Source: Gemmatimonadaceae bacterium (GTDB taxonomy: Bacteria; Gemmatimonadota; Gemmatimonadetes; Gemmatimonadales; Gemmatimonadaceae). Taken from it: a stretch of 64,000 nt of DNA. The notes beneath the pieces are model-generated. The model saw nothing but the letters and a program-made list of their open reading frames with translations. It was not told where the DNA came from and did not search any database. How positions within the stretch are numbered: position 1 is the first letter of the stretch; each line of letters opens with the position of its first letter. Positions 40,533 to 47,795 of the stretch are shown in pieces. The stretch lies in contig JADZCT010000033.1 in assembly GCA_020851455.1 (NCBI GenBank), positions 142,295 through 206,294 on the forward strand. Direction: 5' to 3'. The position numbers and the translations under genes are program-made.

Positions 40533-43500
40533 TCAGGAGATGCCGAGCGCTGCAACCAGCAGCTCCGCTTGGCTTTGCCACGGCAGCTCCTGCATGAGAG
40601 CAGCAGCAGTCGCACCGCGCCTCGCCGCACCGCTGCGGTCAACATACGCCGCCTCGAGATGCGCGATCAGTTCGTCCGGATCCGACTCGCCCCAGCAGAA
40701 CGTTCCGGTGTACGGCGCAGGAGCCGTCGCGATCGGCGCCTGGTGTTCGAGCACGTAACAGGTGTCCGCGCCAATGAGGTTGAGGTGGCCGGTGTTGGCC
40801 GAGAGCACGACTGGCACACCACAGGCCATGGCTTCCATCGCGACCAGGTTGGTGCCGCCTTCACACCGGTTCGGGAACACGGCGATGTCAACCTCGTGCA
40901 GCACCGAGGCAATGGTTGCGTGTGACTGCAGGCCCAGGTCCAGCACGGCGTCCCGAGGTACCCCCTGGCGCGCCAGCCACTCCGTCACGCGAAGCCGGCC
41001 ATCGGCGATCTCGGGCAGGCCGTCCACGTATCCGGTGGCCTCGATCCCTGCCATCGTTTGCGGCCACATGTTGTGCCATGCGGTCACCAGCACCGCGTCG
41101 TCGTGGCGGGCGTGGAAGCGCCGGAATGCCTCGACTACGATATCCTGTCCCTTCCGGTACTCCAGCTTCCCGCCGCTGAACACCAGGAACCGGTCGCCGA
41201 GCAGGCCGGCGCGTGGGGCTGGGTGAAATACGGCAGGGTCAACGCCCTGCAGCACCAGCGAGACATTCGTAATCCCGACTGCCCTCAGGAGCTCGGCGTT
41301 CCACGTCGAGCCGGCGATGATGCCGTCGTAACTCCTGGCGCGGGCAATCGCGGCCGCATCCCATGCCGTGTCCTCGAAGAAAATGACCCCCGTGTGCGCC
41401 TTCCCGCGTGGCGTGGCCGCGCTGGAATCCCCAAGGGCATGGTTCCCGAGGGCAATGAGCCGATGCCGCGCGTTGCCCGTCGTTGACCGCGCCACGCGCA
41501 GGCGCGCCGCGGCCGCCTGCTGGATGGGCGACATCCCTCCGAATGCGGGTGCCGTCCGAAGAACCGGCTCCACGTGTTCGCTGGACCGCAGCGCCAGCGC
41601 GAGGTGCATGCCGTACGTCCCCCAGCCGGACTGCAATCCAACAGGCCAGCTGATCTCGATCTCTTCGCGCACGCTAACCGGCGCTGCGCGAACCGGCGCT
41701 GCGTCGCGAACCGGCGCTGCGCGAACCGGCGCTGCGTCGCGAAGCCGCCCGAGGTCGTCGCGTACGCTCGCGATCACCTCTCCCCATGCGCCGGGGCGCG
41801 GCTGTCGGTAGAGCCGGACCGACGAATACCACGGAGAGTCGGTCCGCCCGAGCATCCAGCGCCAATCCGGCGTGTATGGGCACAGTATCCACGTAGGAAC
41901 GCCGAGCGCGCCGGCGAGGTGCGCGACCGATGTGTCAACCGTGATGACGAGGTCCAGGCCGGCCATCGCTGCGGCCGTGTCGGAGTAGTCGTGGAGGTCG
42001 TCGTCGAGGTTCAGTACGTTGCCCGGCGCATTGAGCCCCGACAGCAGCGTGGCGTCAGGGCCCTTCTGCAGGCTGACGAACGAGATGTCGCCTGAGTCGA
42101 ACAATGGCCGGAGCAGGTTCAGCGGCACCGACCGGATCGCGTCCCGCTGGTGTGCCGGGTTGCCAGCCCACGCCACGCCGACGCGCAGCCGGCCACGCAG
42201 CGCCGCGACCCGCTCGCGCACCGCCCGCGCCGGGTGCGCCAGGTAACCGCCGGGATACGGTATCGTTTCGAGCGTGGTGCCGCAGAGCATCGGCAGACTC
42301 ATCAGATACGCGTACGTGTCGAAGTGCGGTACCACGTCGCCCGGCGACGCGGTGGCGTCCACGCCAGGGCAATCCTTCAGGATTCCCGCGAGCTGCGCAG
42401 GGCATTCCAGCGTCACTCGCCCGGCTCCGCGGATCTTCAACTCATTGGCGTACCTCGCAAACTGGATGACATCACCCGCGCCCTGCTCGCCCGTGATGAA
42501 GATCGAGCGGCCGTCCAGTGGCGAGCCGTCCCACTCGGGAACGTCGAACTGCCGACGCGTGAAGACGACAGAGATCAGCCGCTTCCGCGCCTCGAATGCG
42601 CGGAACCCGTTCTCGTAGTCGCCGCGCAACAGGTCGAGCACCGCAAGGTTCCAGCTTGCGTTTCGATTGGCCGGCTCCGCGGCAAGAGCGGCGCGGTGCA
42701 GCCGCTCTGCCTCGTCGAGCGCCCCGCGTTCGAGGGCGCAGTTGCCGAGTACGTTCAGCGCTTCGGGGTGCCCCGGGCATTCGGCTTCCACTCCTGCCGC
42801 GATCGCTTCGGCCTCCGCGTGCCTGTTCATCTCCATGAGCAGGACCGCAAGGTTCACGCGGACGGTCGCGTGCCCGGGCGCCAGGGCAAGTGCTTCGTCG
42901 AACGCCGCGCGCGCAGCATCGAATCGCCGGCGCTCCTTCTCGATGATCCCCAGGTTGCTGAGCGCGTCCACGTAGGCGGGATCAACCGCCAGCGCCGCGC
43001 GCGTCGCCTCCGCGGCATCATCGAGTCGCCGCAGCCCGCGAAGCGCAATAGCGCGATTGGCCAGCGCGGTCGCGTTGCCGGGCGTGATCGCGACCGCGCG
43101 ATCGTACGCAGCCAGCGCCTCGTCACAGCGCTGCTCTCCAACAAGCACGTTGCCGAGGTCCGTCCACCACGCGGCGCGCCCCGCGTCCATGGCCACGGCG
43201 GCCGACAGAGCCTCGACCGCTTCCGCCGGCCGCTGCAACGCTCCCATCGCCAGTCCCAGGTTGTGCTGCGCTTCCGCGTCTCCAGGGTCGAGCGCGAGCG
43301 ACTCGCGAAACAGCTTCGCGGCTTCATGGTATTGCCCACCGCCCGCGAGGATCGCGCCGAGGTTGTTGAACGCTCCCGCGCACGGGGCACGCGCGAGCAC
43401 CCTGCGGTAGCCGGCCACGGCGCCGTCGAGATCGCCTCTCAGGTGACATGCGATTGACTCGCGCAGGAGCGCGTCAACGTGGGGCTTTGCCACACCGATG

Positions 43501-43580
43501 CGGCTTTCGCGCGCGGCTGCCGTCCTGAACTTCTGCGTCGCGGCTTCGCTGCCGCGACGACGCTGGCGGTTGCTCGCCAT
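40533..43580 (-). CDS. TPR / GT9-like / GT4 glycosyltransferase of the flgL-fliW operon
   Basis: A 1015-residue modular enzyme. Residues about 35-310 are seven or more TPR repeats (A-F-N-N-L-G-A-I-L, D-A-E-A-Q-H-N-L-G-L-A). About 330-620 is a heptosyltransferase-like (GT9-type) domain: G-E-Q-G-A-G-D-V-I-Q-F, V-G-V-A-W-A-G-N-P, and V-D-T-S-V-A-H-L-A-G-A-L-G-V-P. A linker with a doubled 11-residue repeat follows. About 655-1010 is a GT4 domain with G-G-T-N-L-V-A-M-E-A-M-A-C-G-V-P-V-V. TPR-linked glycosyltransferases modify proteins, and this one starts inside the fliW stop (TGATG) in an operon with flgL. Flagellin or hook-junction protein is the likely acceptor. Cytoplasmic. Confidence 0.85.
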   Translation of the reverse strand: MASNRQRRRGSEAATQKFRTAAARESRIGVAKPHVDALLRESIACHLRGDLDGAVAGYRRVLARAPCAGAFNNLGAILAGGGQYHEAAKLFRESLALDPGDAEAQHNLGLAMGALQRPAEAVEALSAAVAMDAGRAAWWTDLGNVLVGEQRCDEALAAYDRAVAITPGNATALANRAIALRGLRRLDDAAEATRAALAVDPAYVDALSNLGIIEKERRRFDAARAAFDEALALAPGHATVRVNLAVLLMEMNRHAEAEAIAAGVEAECPGHPEALNVLGNCALERGALDEAERLHRAALAAEPANRNASWNLAVLDLLRGDYENGFRAFEARKRLISVVFTRRQFDVPEWDGSPLDGRSIFITGEQGAGDVIQFARYANELKIRGAGRVTLECPAQLAGILKDCPGVDATASPGDVVPHFDTYAYLMSLPMLCGTTLETIPYPGGYLAHPARAVRERVAALRGRLRVGVAWAGNPAHQRDAIRSVPLNLLRPLFDSGDISFVSLQKGPDATLLSGLNAPGNVLNLDDDLHDYSDTAAAMAGLDLVITVDTSVAHLAGALGVPTWILCPYTPDWRWMLGRTDSPWYSSVRLYRQPRPGAWGEVIASVRDDLGRLRDAAPVRAAPVRDAAPVRAAPVSVREEIEISWPVGLQSGWGTYGMHLALALRSSEHVEPVLRTAPAFGGMSPIQQAAAARLRVARSTTGNARHRLIALGNHALGDSSAATPRGKAHTGVIFFEDTAWDAAAIARARSYDGIIAGSTWNAELLRAVGITNVSLVLQGVDPAVFHPAPRAGLLGDRFLVFSGGKLEYRKGQDIVVEAFRRFHARHDDAVLVTAWHNMWPQTMAGIEATGYVDGLPEIADGRLRVTEWLARQGVPRDAVLDLGLQSHATIASVLHEVDIAVFPNRCEGGTNLVAMEAMACGVPVVLSANTGHLNLIGADTCYVLEHQAPIATAPAPYTGTFCWGESDPDELIAHLEAAYVDRSGAARRGATAAALMQELPWQSQAELLVAALGIS
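41676..41741 (-). repeat. Perfect 33-bp tandem duplication in the glycosyltransferase linker
   Basis: Two identical 33-base units (41676-41708 and 41709-41741), each made of a 15-base and an 18-base version of the same AACCGGCGCTGCG core. It encodes R-D-A-A-P-V-R-A-A-P-V twice, between the GT9-like and GT4 domains. Unit length is a multiple of three, so copy change would lengthen or shorten the linker without frameshift. Confidence 0.9.
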
Positions 43581-44053
43581 CAGCCGAGCCCGATCAACTC
43601 AATCGGATGGCGCAGCCCGTACTTGCTGTCCGCGATGATCATCTGGGCGCCGAGCCGGGTACGCACGTCCAGCACCAGCGGACCCTGGAGGTTGACGGTC
43701 GCGCCTTCTCCGGCCGACCCTGGCAGCGTTGCGATGCACAGAATCGCGATGCCCTCCGATGTCGCGGTTCCCGGAAGCCGCGTCAGTTGCTCGCTGGGGA
43801 GGTCCACGGAATAGCCAGGAATGAACAGGAACGGATCCACGACGAAAAACGTGACCATTCGCTCGCTCGTGGACTGGAGCCACGCGCACCCGGGCGATCC
43901 GGCGTCGACGAGCACCCACTCCCGGCACGCGGGAAAGCCCGGCAGTCCGTCGGGGAACCCGAAGACGCGACTCTCCGTGACAACGAGGGAGCCGAGCAGG
44001 TGAGAGTCTATCGAGCGCGTTGGCTCGGGCATGAGCTGGACGGCGGCTGTCAT
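43580..44053 (-). CDS. fliW: Flagellar assembly factor FliW
   Basis: A 157-residue protein with FliW features: V-F-G-F-P-D-G-L-P-G-F-P, F-F-V-V-D-P-F-L-F-I-P-G-Y, and A-I-L-C-I-A-T-L-P near the C-terminus. FliW binds either flagellin or CsrA; free FliW releases CsrA from the flagellin mRNA. It overlaps flgL by four bases and the glycosyltransferase by one. Here fliW is paired with flgL and csrA with flgK, whereas many genomes keep fliW-csrA adjacent. Confidence 0.95.
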   Translation of the reverse strand: MTAAVQLMPEPTRSIDSHLLGSLVVTESRVFGFPDGLPGFPACREWVLVDAGSPGCAWLQSTSERMVTFFVVDPFLFIPGYSVDLPSEQLTRLPGTATSEGIAILCIATLPGSAGEGATVNLQGPLVLDVRTRLGAQMIIADSKYGLRHPIELIGLG

Positions 44054-44955
44054 CGCAGATAGTCCGTCAGTGATGTGTTCAGTATGCGCGACGTGGCTGC
44101 CAGCGCCGCCTGGTACGCGGTCTGCCGGTTCACGAGGTCGGAGAGCGCCTCTTCCATGTTCACGTCCTGCAAGTCCGATGCGCTGGCGGCGTACTGGGTG
44201 GCCAGCGCCTGGAGGTTGTTCGACGCTACGTCGAGCGCATTGATTCTCGCGCCGGTTTCGGCCGTCATCGCCTGTGCGCCGCTCAGTGCCTGGTCTATCC
44301 CGGGCAGAGCCGCGGCGACCTGCCCGCGCCCGCCGGACTCCAGCGCGGCAGCGAGACTCTGAAGCGCCGCGAGCATCCCGCTGGAGCTGGTGCCGAATAT
44401 CCGCGTTCCGTCGCTGCCAGCGGTCACGGTCTGCGATGCGCCGATTTCCACGGACCTTGTTCCGCTCGGCGCCGGCGCTGCGACACTGAACTGGACTACC
44501 GGCCCGCTCGTGTCAATGCTGTACGGGACCGTCGTCGAGCGGTCGCCACCATATATGTATTCGCCGCCGCTCTTGGTATTAGCGATCTGCACGGCTTGGG
44601 CCAGCAACTGGCCCACTTCCGCCGCCATCGCCTTCCTGCCGGCGTCATTGACCGTATCCGTGCCGCCTGCAACTCCCAGCTCCTTGGCGCGCGTCAACAG
44701 GTCGGTTAGCTGGTCCAGCGAACCCTGTTCGAGGTTGAGCCGCGACGTCGCGGCGCCGATGTTCCTCTGGTACTGGGTCACCGCACGCGACTGCGACGCA
44801 AGCTTGATCAGCGATCCTGCCGCTACGGGATCCTCCGATGCCTTGTCGAAGCGATGTCCAGTCGTGACACGGAGTTGGGCTGCGTCCATCCGTCCCCGCG
44901 CCGTGCTGAAAGACTCCAGCGTGTGGCTGGCCACCTGGTTGTCGGTGATTCGCAC
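44050..44955 (-). CDS. flgL: Flagellar hook-filament junction protein FlgL (HAP3)
   Basis: A 301-residue flagellin-like junction protein. The N-terminus R-I-T-D-N-Q-V-A-S-H-T-L and the D0/D1 segment K-A-S-E-D-P-V-A-A-G-S are typical, as is the C-terminal N-M-E-E-A-L-S-D-L-V-N-R-Q-T-A-Y-Q-A-A-L. The start is GTG 44955, with GAGGA six or seven bases upstream. It heads the operon flgL-fliW-glycosyltransferase from a sigma-54-type promoter. The frame runs open to 45264, but that extension crosses the promoter and is rejected. Confidence 0.95.
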   Translation of the reverse strand: MRITDNQVASHTLESFSTARGRMDAAQLRVTTGHRFDKASEDPVAAGSLIKLASQSRAVTQYQRNIGAATSRLNLEQGSLDQLTDLLTRAKELGVAGGTDTVNDAGRKAMAAEVGQLLAQAVQIANTKSGGEYIYGGDRSTTVPYSIDTSGPVVQFSVAAPAPSGTRSVEIGASQTVTAGSDGTRIFGTSSSGMLAALQSLAAALESGGRGQVAAALPGIDQALSGAQAMTAETGARINALDVASNNLQALATQYAASASDLQDVNMEEALSDLVNRQTAYQAALAATSRILNTSLTDYLR

Positions 44956-44995
44956 CGTGCTTCCTCGGGGGTTGAATTGGTCCTCGACATGTGTT

Positions 44996-45011
44996 CGCAC
45001 GTTCCGTGCCA
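44996..45011 (-). promoter_or_regulatory. Sigma-54-type promoter of flgL-fliW-glycosyltransferase
   Basis: Minus-strand TGGCACGGAACGTGCG: a perfect TGGCACG, with GG and GC 12 bases apart and two mismatches in the TTGCA part. Predicted transcription start is near 44985, 30 bases before the flgL GTG. Confidence 0.75.
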
Positions 45012-45032
45012 GAGGGCGTCCATGCGAAGCGC

Positions 45033-45059
45033 TAAAGTCCGGCGGCGAACTGACGATGC
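45033..45059 (+). promoter_or_regulatory. Sigma-28-type promoter upstream of flgM
   Basis: TAAA (45033-45036), exactly 15 bases, then GACGATGC (45052-45059). The -35 is perfect and the -10 matches five of eight positions of GCCGATAA. Transcription would start near 45066 and read into the candidate small gene and flgM. FlgM made from its own sigma-28 promoter is a common negative loop. Confidence 0.55.
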
Positions 45060-45066
45060 TATAGCC

Positions 45067-45384
45067 ATGAGCGGCTTCCATTCGCGAAGGGCAGGAGCTC
45101 CCGTTCAACGCTGGCCCGACCTGCTGCGCCATGTCTGTGCCTCGCCCGCCAATGCTGACGCGGCAGATTCCGGGCGCGAGCAGGCTGCGTCGGCGGGACG
45201 AGGCGCGGATGGAGAGCCGGGGCGCGTGCTGGGCGATGTGCTCACCGCCGTATACCGGCGCCACGAACGGTTCGTGGCGTCACGAGTATCCGTAGCGGCA
45301 GCAGTTGGACATTACCGTCGGACGAGTCGGTGCGAGCAAGGGCGCCCGGTCCTTCCGCCACCGACGGAGGAGACTACAGGATGA
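45067..45384 (+). CDS. Candidate small gene overlapping the flgM start
   Basis: A 105-codon frame starting ATG 45067 whose TGA (45382-45384) overlaps the flgM ATG as ATGA, the junction type used throughout these operons. The protein is Arg/Ala-rich, with one possible helical stretch (RVLGDVLTAVYRRHERFVAS). Third codon positions are less GC-biased at both ends than in real genes nearby. The promoter at 45033-45059 would make it nearly leaderless. The stretch 44956-45380 otherwise holds only promoters. I recognise no family; it may simply be the flgM leader. Confidence 0.35.
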   Translation: MSGFHSRRAGAPVQRWPDLLRHVCASPANADAADSGREQAASAGRGADGEPGRVLGDVLTAVYRRHERFVASRVSVAAAVGHYRRTSRCEQGRPVLPPPTEETTG

Positions 45385-45674
45385 ACGTTGGGCCACGTAT
45401 TTCACCAGATGCCGGCCTGGACCTCGAAGCCGCCCGCCGCCTCGAGCAGCGGAAGGCCGGGACTCAGCGCGATGCCGCATCCAACGCTGCCTCACGACCC
45501 GCCGCCGGCGACCGCGTCGAGCTGTCTCAGACGGCGCGCGCAAGGGCGCACGCGGCGTCACTGCCTGGCGAACAACTCGATGCAATACGCACCCGGATCT
45601 CGGACGGCACCTACAACGACCTTCGCGTCGTTGATGCCGTCGCCCGACGCATCCTTGCCAGCGGTGACCTTTGA
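45381..45674 (+). CDS. flgM: Anti-sigma-28 factor FlgM
   Basis: A 97-residue protein, mostly disordered. The FlgM C-terminal region is clear: D-R-V-E-L-S-Q-T-A-R-A, then L-D-A-I-R-T-R-I-S-D-G-T-Y-N-D-L and V-A-R-R-I-L-A. FlgM binds FliA until it is exported through the finished hook. AGGAG lies ten bases upstream of the ATG. cheY follows 40 bases downstream on the same strand. Confidence 0.88.
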   Translation: MNVGPRISPDAGLDLEAARRLEQRKAGTQRDAASNAASRPAAGDRVELSQTARARAHAASLPGEQLDAIRTRISDGTYNDLRVVDAVARRILASGDL

Positions 45675-45714
45675 TGCGACCCCTTGAGCGCGTCGAAATG
45701 GCCCCGAGCCTGCC

Positions 45715-46089
45715 ATGAAGTTCCTCGTCGTTGACGACAGCGCCACCATGCGGCGAATCGTGGTCAACTCGCTCAACCGTATCGGCTTCCAGGCCGTCGT
45801 CGAGGCCTCCGATGGCGCCGAGGCACTCGAGAAACTCGACGACTCGATCAACTTCGTCATTACCGACTGGAACATGCCGAAGATGACGGGGCTCGAGCTC
45901 ACGCAGGCGATCCGGGCGTTGCCATCCCGCCGGGACCTGCCCGTCCTCATGATCACCGCGCGATCGGCCAAGGAAGACATCGTCTCGGCGCTCGAGTCGC
46001 ACGTGAACAACTACATCGTGAAACCCTTCACGCCTCAGATCCTCAAGGAGAAGATTGACGCGATGAAGGCGACCTTGCCGCCGTCCTAG
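45715..46089 (+). CDS. cheY: Chemotaxis response regulator CheY
   Basis: A 124-residue single receiver domain. Acidic pair in F-L-V-V-D-D-S-A-T-M-R-R, phospho-Asp in V-I-T-D-W-N-M-P-K-M-T-G, Thr in M-I-T-A-R-S, and Lys in Y-I-V-K-P-F-T. The W-N-M-P-x-M-x-G motif is characteristic of CheY. Phosphorylated CheY binds FliM and FliN. No cheA lies in the window, so its kinase is encoded elsewhere. Confidence 0.95.
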   Translation: MKFLVVDDSATMRRIVVNSLNRIGFQAVVEASDGAEALEKLDDSINFVITDWNMPKMTGLELTQAIRALPSRRDLPVLMITARSAKEDIVSALESHVNNYIVKPFTPQILKEKIDAMKATLPPS

Positions 46090-46093
46090 TCCA

Positions 46094-46339
46094 ATGGACT
46101 CTGCACACCGGGATTTCCTGCTCTACGACGCAGACGCGCTCGTCCGCGTCGTTCGCGGCGAACTGCGGGCGCTTGGTGTGGTGCCTGGCTGCGGCCAGTT
46201 CAGCGAGTGCCCGGGCGCGTCCGCACCTGCCGTGCCCGATGCCGACTGGCCTGCGAGCTCCCCCCGACGCTCCCTCAATGACGCAGGCGTCCCGGGGAGC
46301 CTGCCCGGGACGCCCGCTGCCAACATCGTCAGTGCCTGA
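46094..46339 (+). CDS. Doubtful small frame after cheY
   Basis: An 81-codon frame starting four bases after the cheY stop. The first 40 codons could be coding (DALVRVVRGELRALGVVPG), but the last 20 run through a strong terminator-like hairpin and look non-coding. No Shine-Dalgarno is obvious. It may be read-through sequence or a decayed gene. Confidence 0.2.
   Translation: MDSAHRDFLLYDADALVRVVRGELRALGVVPGCGQFSECPGASAPAVPDADWPASSPRRSLNDAGVPGSLPGTPAANIVSA
46286..46314 (+). terminator. Terminator-like hairpin after cheY
   Basis: GGCGTCCCGGG (46286-46296) pairs perfectly with CCCGGGACGCC (46304-46314), loop of seven bases. There is no T run after it. It separates flgM-cheY from the next receiver gene. 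Confidence 0.5.
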
Positions 46340-46375
46340 CACCATGCAGTCTCGGCCATTCCCGGAGTAACTTGA

Positions 46376-46804
46376 GTGATCCGCATCCCCCTGCTGCGAT
46401 CCGGCACCAGCACGCGGCCAACCATCGTCGTGGCCGAGGACGAACCCTCCATAGGCGATATGGTTGCCATGTCGCTCGAAGAAAACGGCTACCAGGTTTG
46501 CCTCACGCGCGATGGTCTCGAGTGCGTGGAACTGCTCGAGCGGACGCATGAAGAGGTCGCGGCGGTCCTGCTCGATCTCAGCCTCCCGGGCGTCAGCGGC
46601 ACCGAGGTATTCACCAGGCTGAGGAAGTTCGCTCCCTCGTTGCCGGTAGTCGTAATGAGCGGCAGCGCCGGGGCGCCCTCGCCCGCCGAAGGCAGGGCTG
46701 GCGATGGAATCGCGTCGTTCCTTCCGAAGCCCTTCCGCCTGCCCGAGCTCTTCTCGACCGTGGCGTCGGTGCTTCGCACGGCTCGGCACGAGTTGCCGGC
46801 ATAG
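46376..46804 (+). CDS. Stand-alone response regulator receiver
   Basis: A 142-residue receiver domain: acidic pair in V-V-A-E-D-E-P-S-I-G, phospho-Asp in V-L-L-D-L-S-L-P-G-V-S-G, Ser in V-V-M-S-G-S, and Lys in F-L-P-K-P-F-R. No output domain. The partner is unknown; nearby candidates are the kinase-like protein at 3306 and the hybrid kinase at 48.7 kb. GTG start with GGAG nine bases upstream. Confidence 0.9.
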   Translation: MIRIPLLRSGTSTRPTIVVAEDEPSIGDMVAMSLEENGYQVCLTRDGLECVELLERTHEEVAAVLLDLSLPGVSGTEVFTRLRKFAPSLPVVVMSGSAGAPSPAEGRAGDGIASFLPKPFRLPELFSTVASVLRTARHELPA

Positions 46805-46868
46805 GAAACCCCTGCCGCTTGCAGGTGCGAGGCCCGGCTCACGCCTCGTGAATAGGCTCGAAGCGGGC

Positions 46869-46884
46869 TGGCACGACTACTGCA
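46869..46884 (+). promoter_or_regulatory. Sigma-54-type promoter of the FkbM methyltransferase
   Basis: TGGCACGACTACTGCA has a perfect TGGCACG and GG/GC spacing of 12, with one mismatch in TTGCA. Predicted transcription start near 46895 leaves a 50-base leader before the methyltransferase. Confidence 0.75.
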
Positions 46885-46944
46885 GTTGAAGCGTGCAAGC
46901 AGCAAGCTGGCCAACCCGGCCGTGCTTGGTTCCGGGCCCATTCT

Positions 46945-47781
46945 TTGACCGCCGTCGCCCTCGCGCCACCCTACACGCCAATCGCGCTCTCCCTCAGGAC
47001 ACCGCAGGGCGAGAGCGCCGTTGCGTTCGAGTTCGATCTCGACAGCGGTGTCCAGCGCGCGATGCACCGCGACCTCGCCGGCGGCGCCTTCTATGAGCCC
47101 GAGACCACGCTCTTCATCCTCAGCGTCCTGCGCCCGGGCGACCGGTTCGTTGACGTCGGCGGCCATGTTGGGTACTTCACGGTGATTGCCTCGAGCGCCG
47201 TCGGGAACCAGGGCCGTGTCTTCGCCTTCGAACCGGCGCCAGCCAACTACCAGCGACTTGTTCGCCATGTCGCGCTCAATGAATGCCGCAACGTGGTGCC
47301 TCTGCACCTCGCCGCGGCAGCGGAGCCGGGAGGCGTAACGCTGCATCTCAACAGCGACAACGACGGCGGCCACGCGTTGTGGGACGTGCGCCAGCACCCC
47401 CTCAACGAACGATCGCGGGCAACGCCGCGTACGCATCAGGCGTGGGCTGTGCGCATCGAGGACGCGGTGGGCTCCGGGCCGGTCCGCGCGATGAAGCTGG
47501 ATGTCGAAGGCGCCGAACTCGACGCGTTGCGCGGCGCGGAGGCGCTGCTCGCCGGGAGCGATGGCGTGCCATTCGTCGTTGCCGAGGTCAACCGCGGCGG
47601 CCTCAACGCAATGGGGACGAGCGAGGAGGAGCTGCGTGGCTGGATGGACCAGCGGGGCTACGACACATGGTTGATGCAGGTGGAGGCGCCTCAGTTGGTG
47701 CGCCTGGAACCTGGCGCTTCCCTCGCCACCAACTCGGTGTTCAACGTATTGTTCTGGAAGAGGGGCTTTGCATTGGAGTAG
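46945..47781 (+). CDS. FkbM-family methyltransferase
   Basis: A 278-residue SAM-dependent methyltransferase. Motif I is R-F-V-D-V-G-G-H-V-G-Y-F-T, with V-F-A-F-E-P-A-P-A-N-Y following, and the FkbM hallmark A-M-K-L-D-V-E-G-A-E-L-D. FkbM enzymes O-methylate sugars or small molecules; flagellin-glycan methylation is known for relatives. A sigma-54-type promoter and two glycosyltransferases in the same regulon suggest methylation of a flagellar glycan. The start TTG 46945 is tentative. The gene ends 14 bases before the next. Confidence 0.88.
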   Translation: MTAVALAPPYTPIALSLRTPQGESAVAFEFDLDSGVQRAMHRDLAGGAFYEPETTLFILSVLRPGDRFVDVGGHVGYFTVIASSAVGNQGRVFAFEPAPANYQRLVRHVALNECRNVVPLHLAAAAEPGGVTLHLNSDNDGGHALWDVRQHPLNERSRATPRTHQAWAVRIEDAVGSGPVRAMKLDVEGAELDALRGAEALLAGSDGVPFVVAEVNRGGLNAMGTSEEELRGWMDQRGYDTWLMQVEAPQLVRLEPGASLATNSVFNVLFWKRGFALE

Positions 47782-47795
47782 CGCATGCGGGCACC

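Noticed and set aside
41676..41741. CRISPR-like array
   Set aside because: Only two adjacent copies without spacers, inside a coding sequence and in frame; it is a protein linker repeat.
40533..43580. Insertion or frame fusion artefact in the long glycosyltransferase
   Set aside because: The frame is continuous, and both catalytic domains and the TPR array keep intact motifs, so a natural multidomain protein is simpler.
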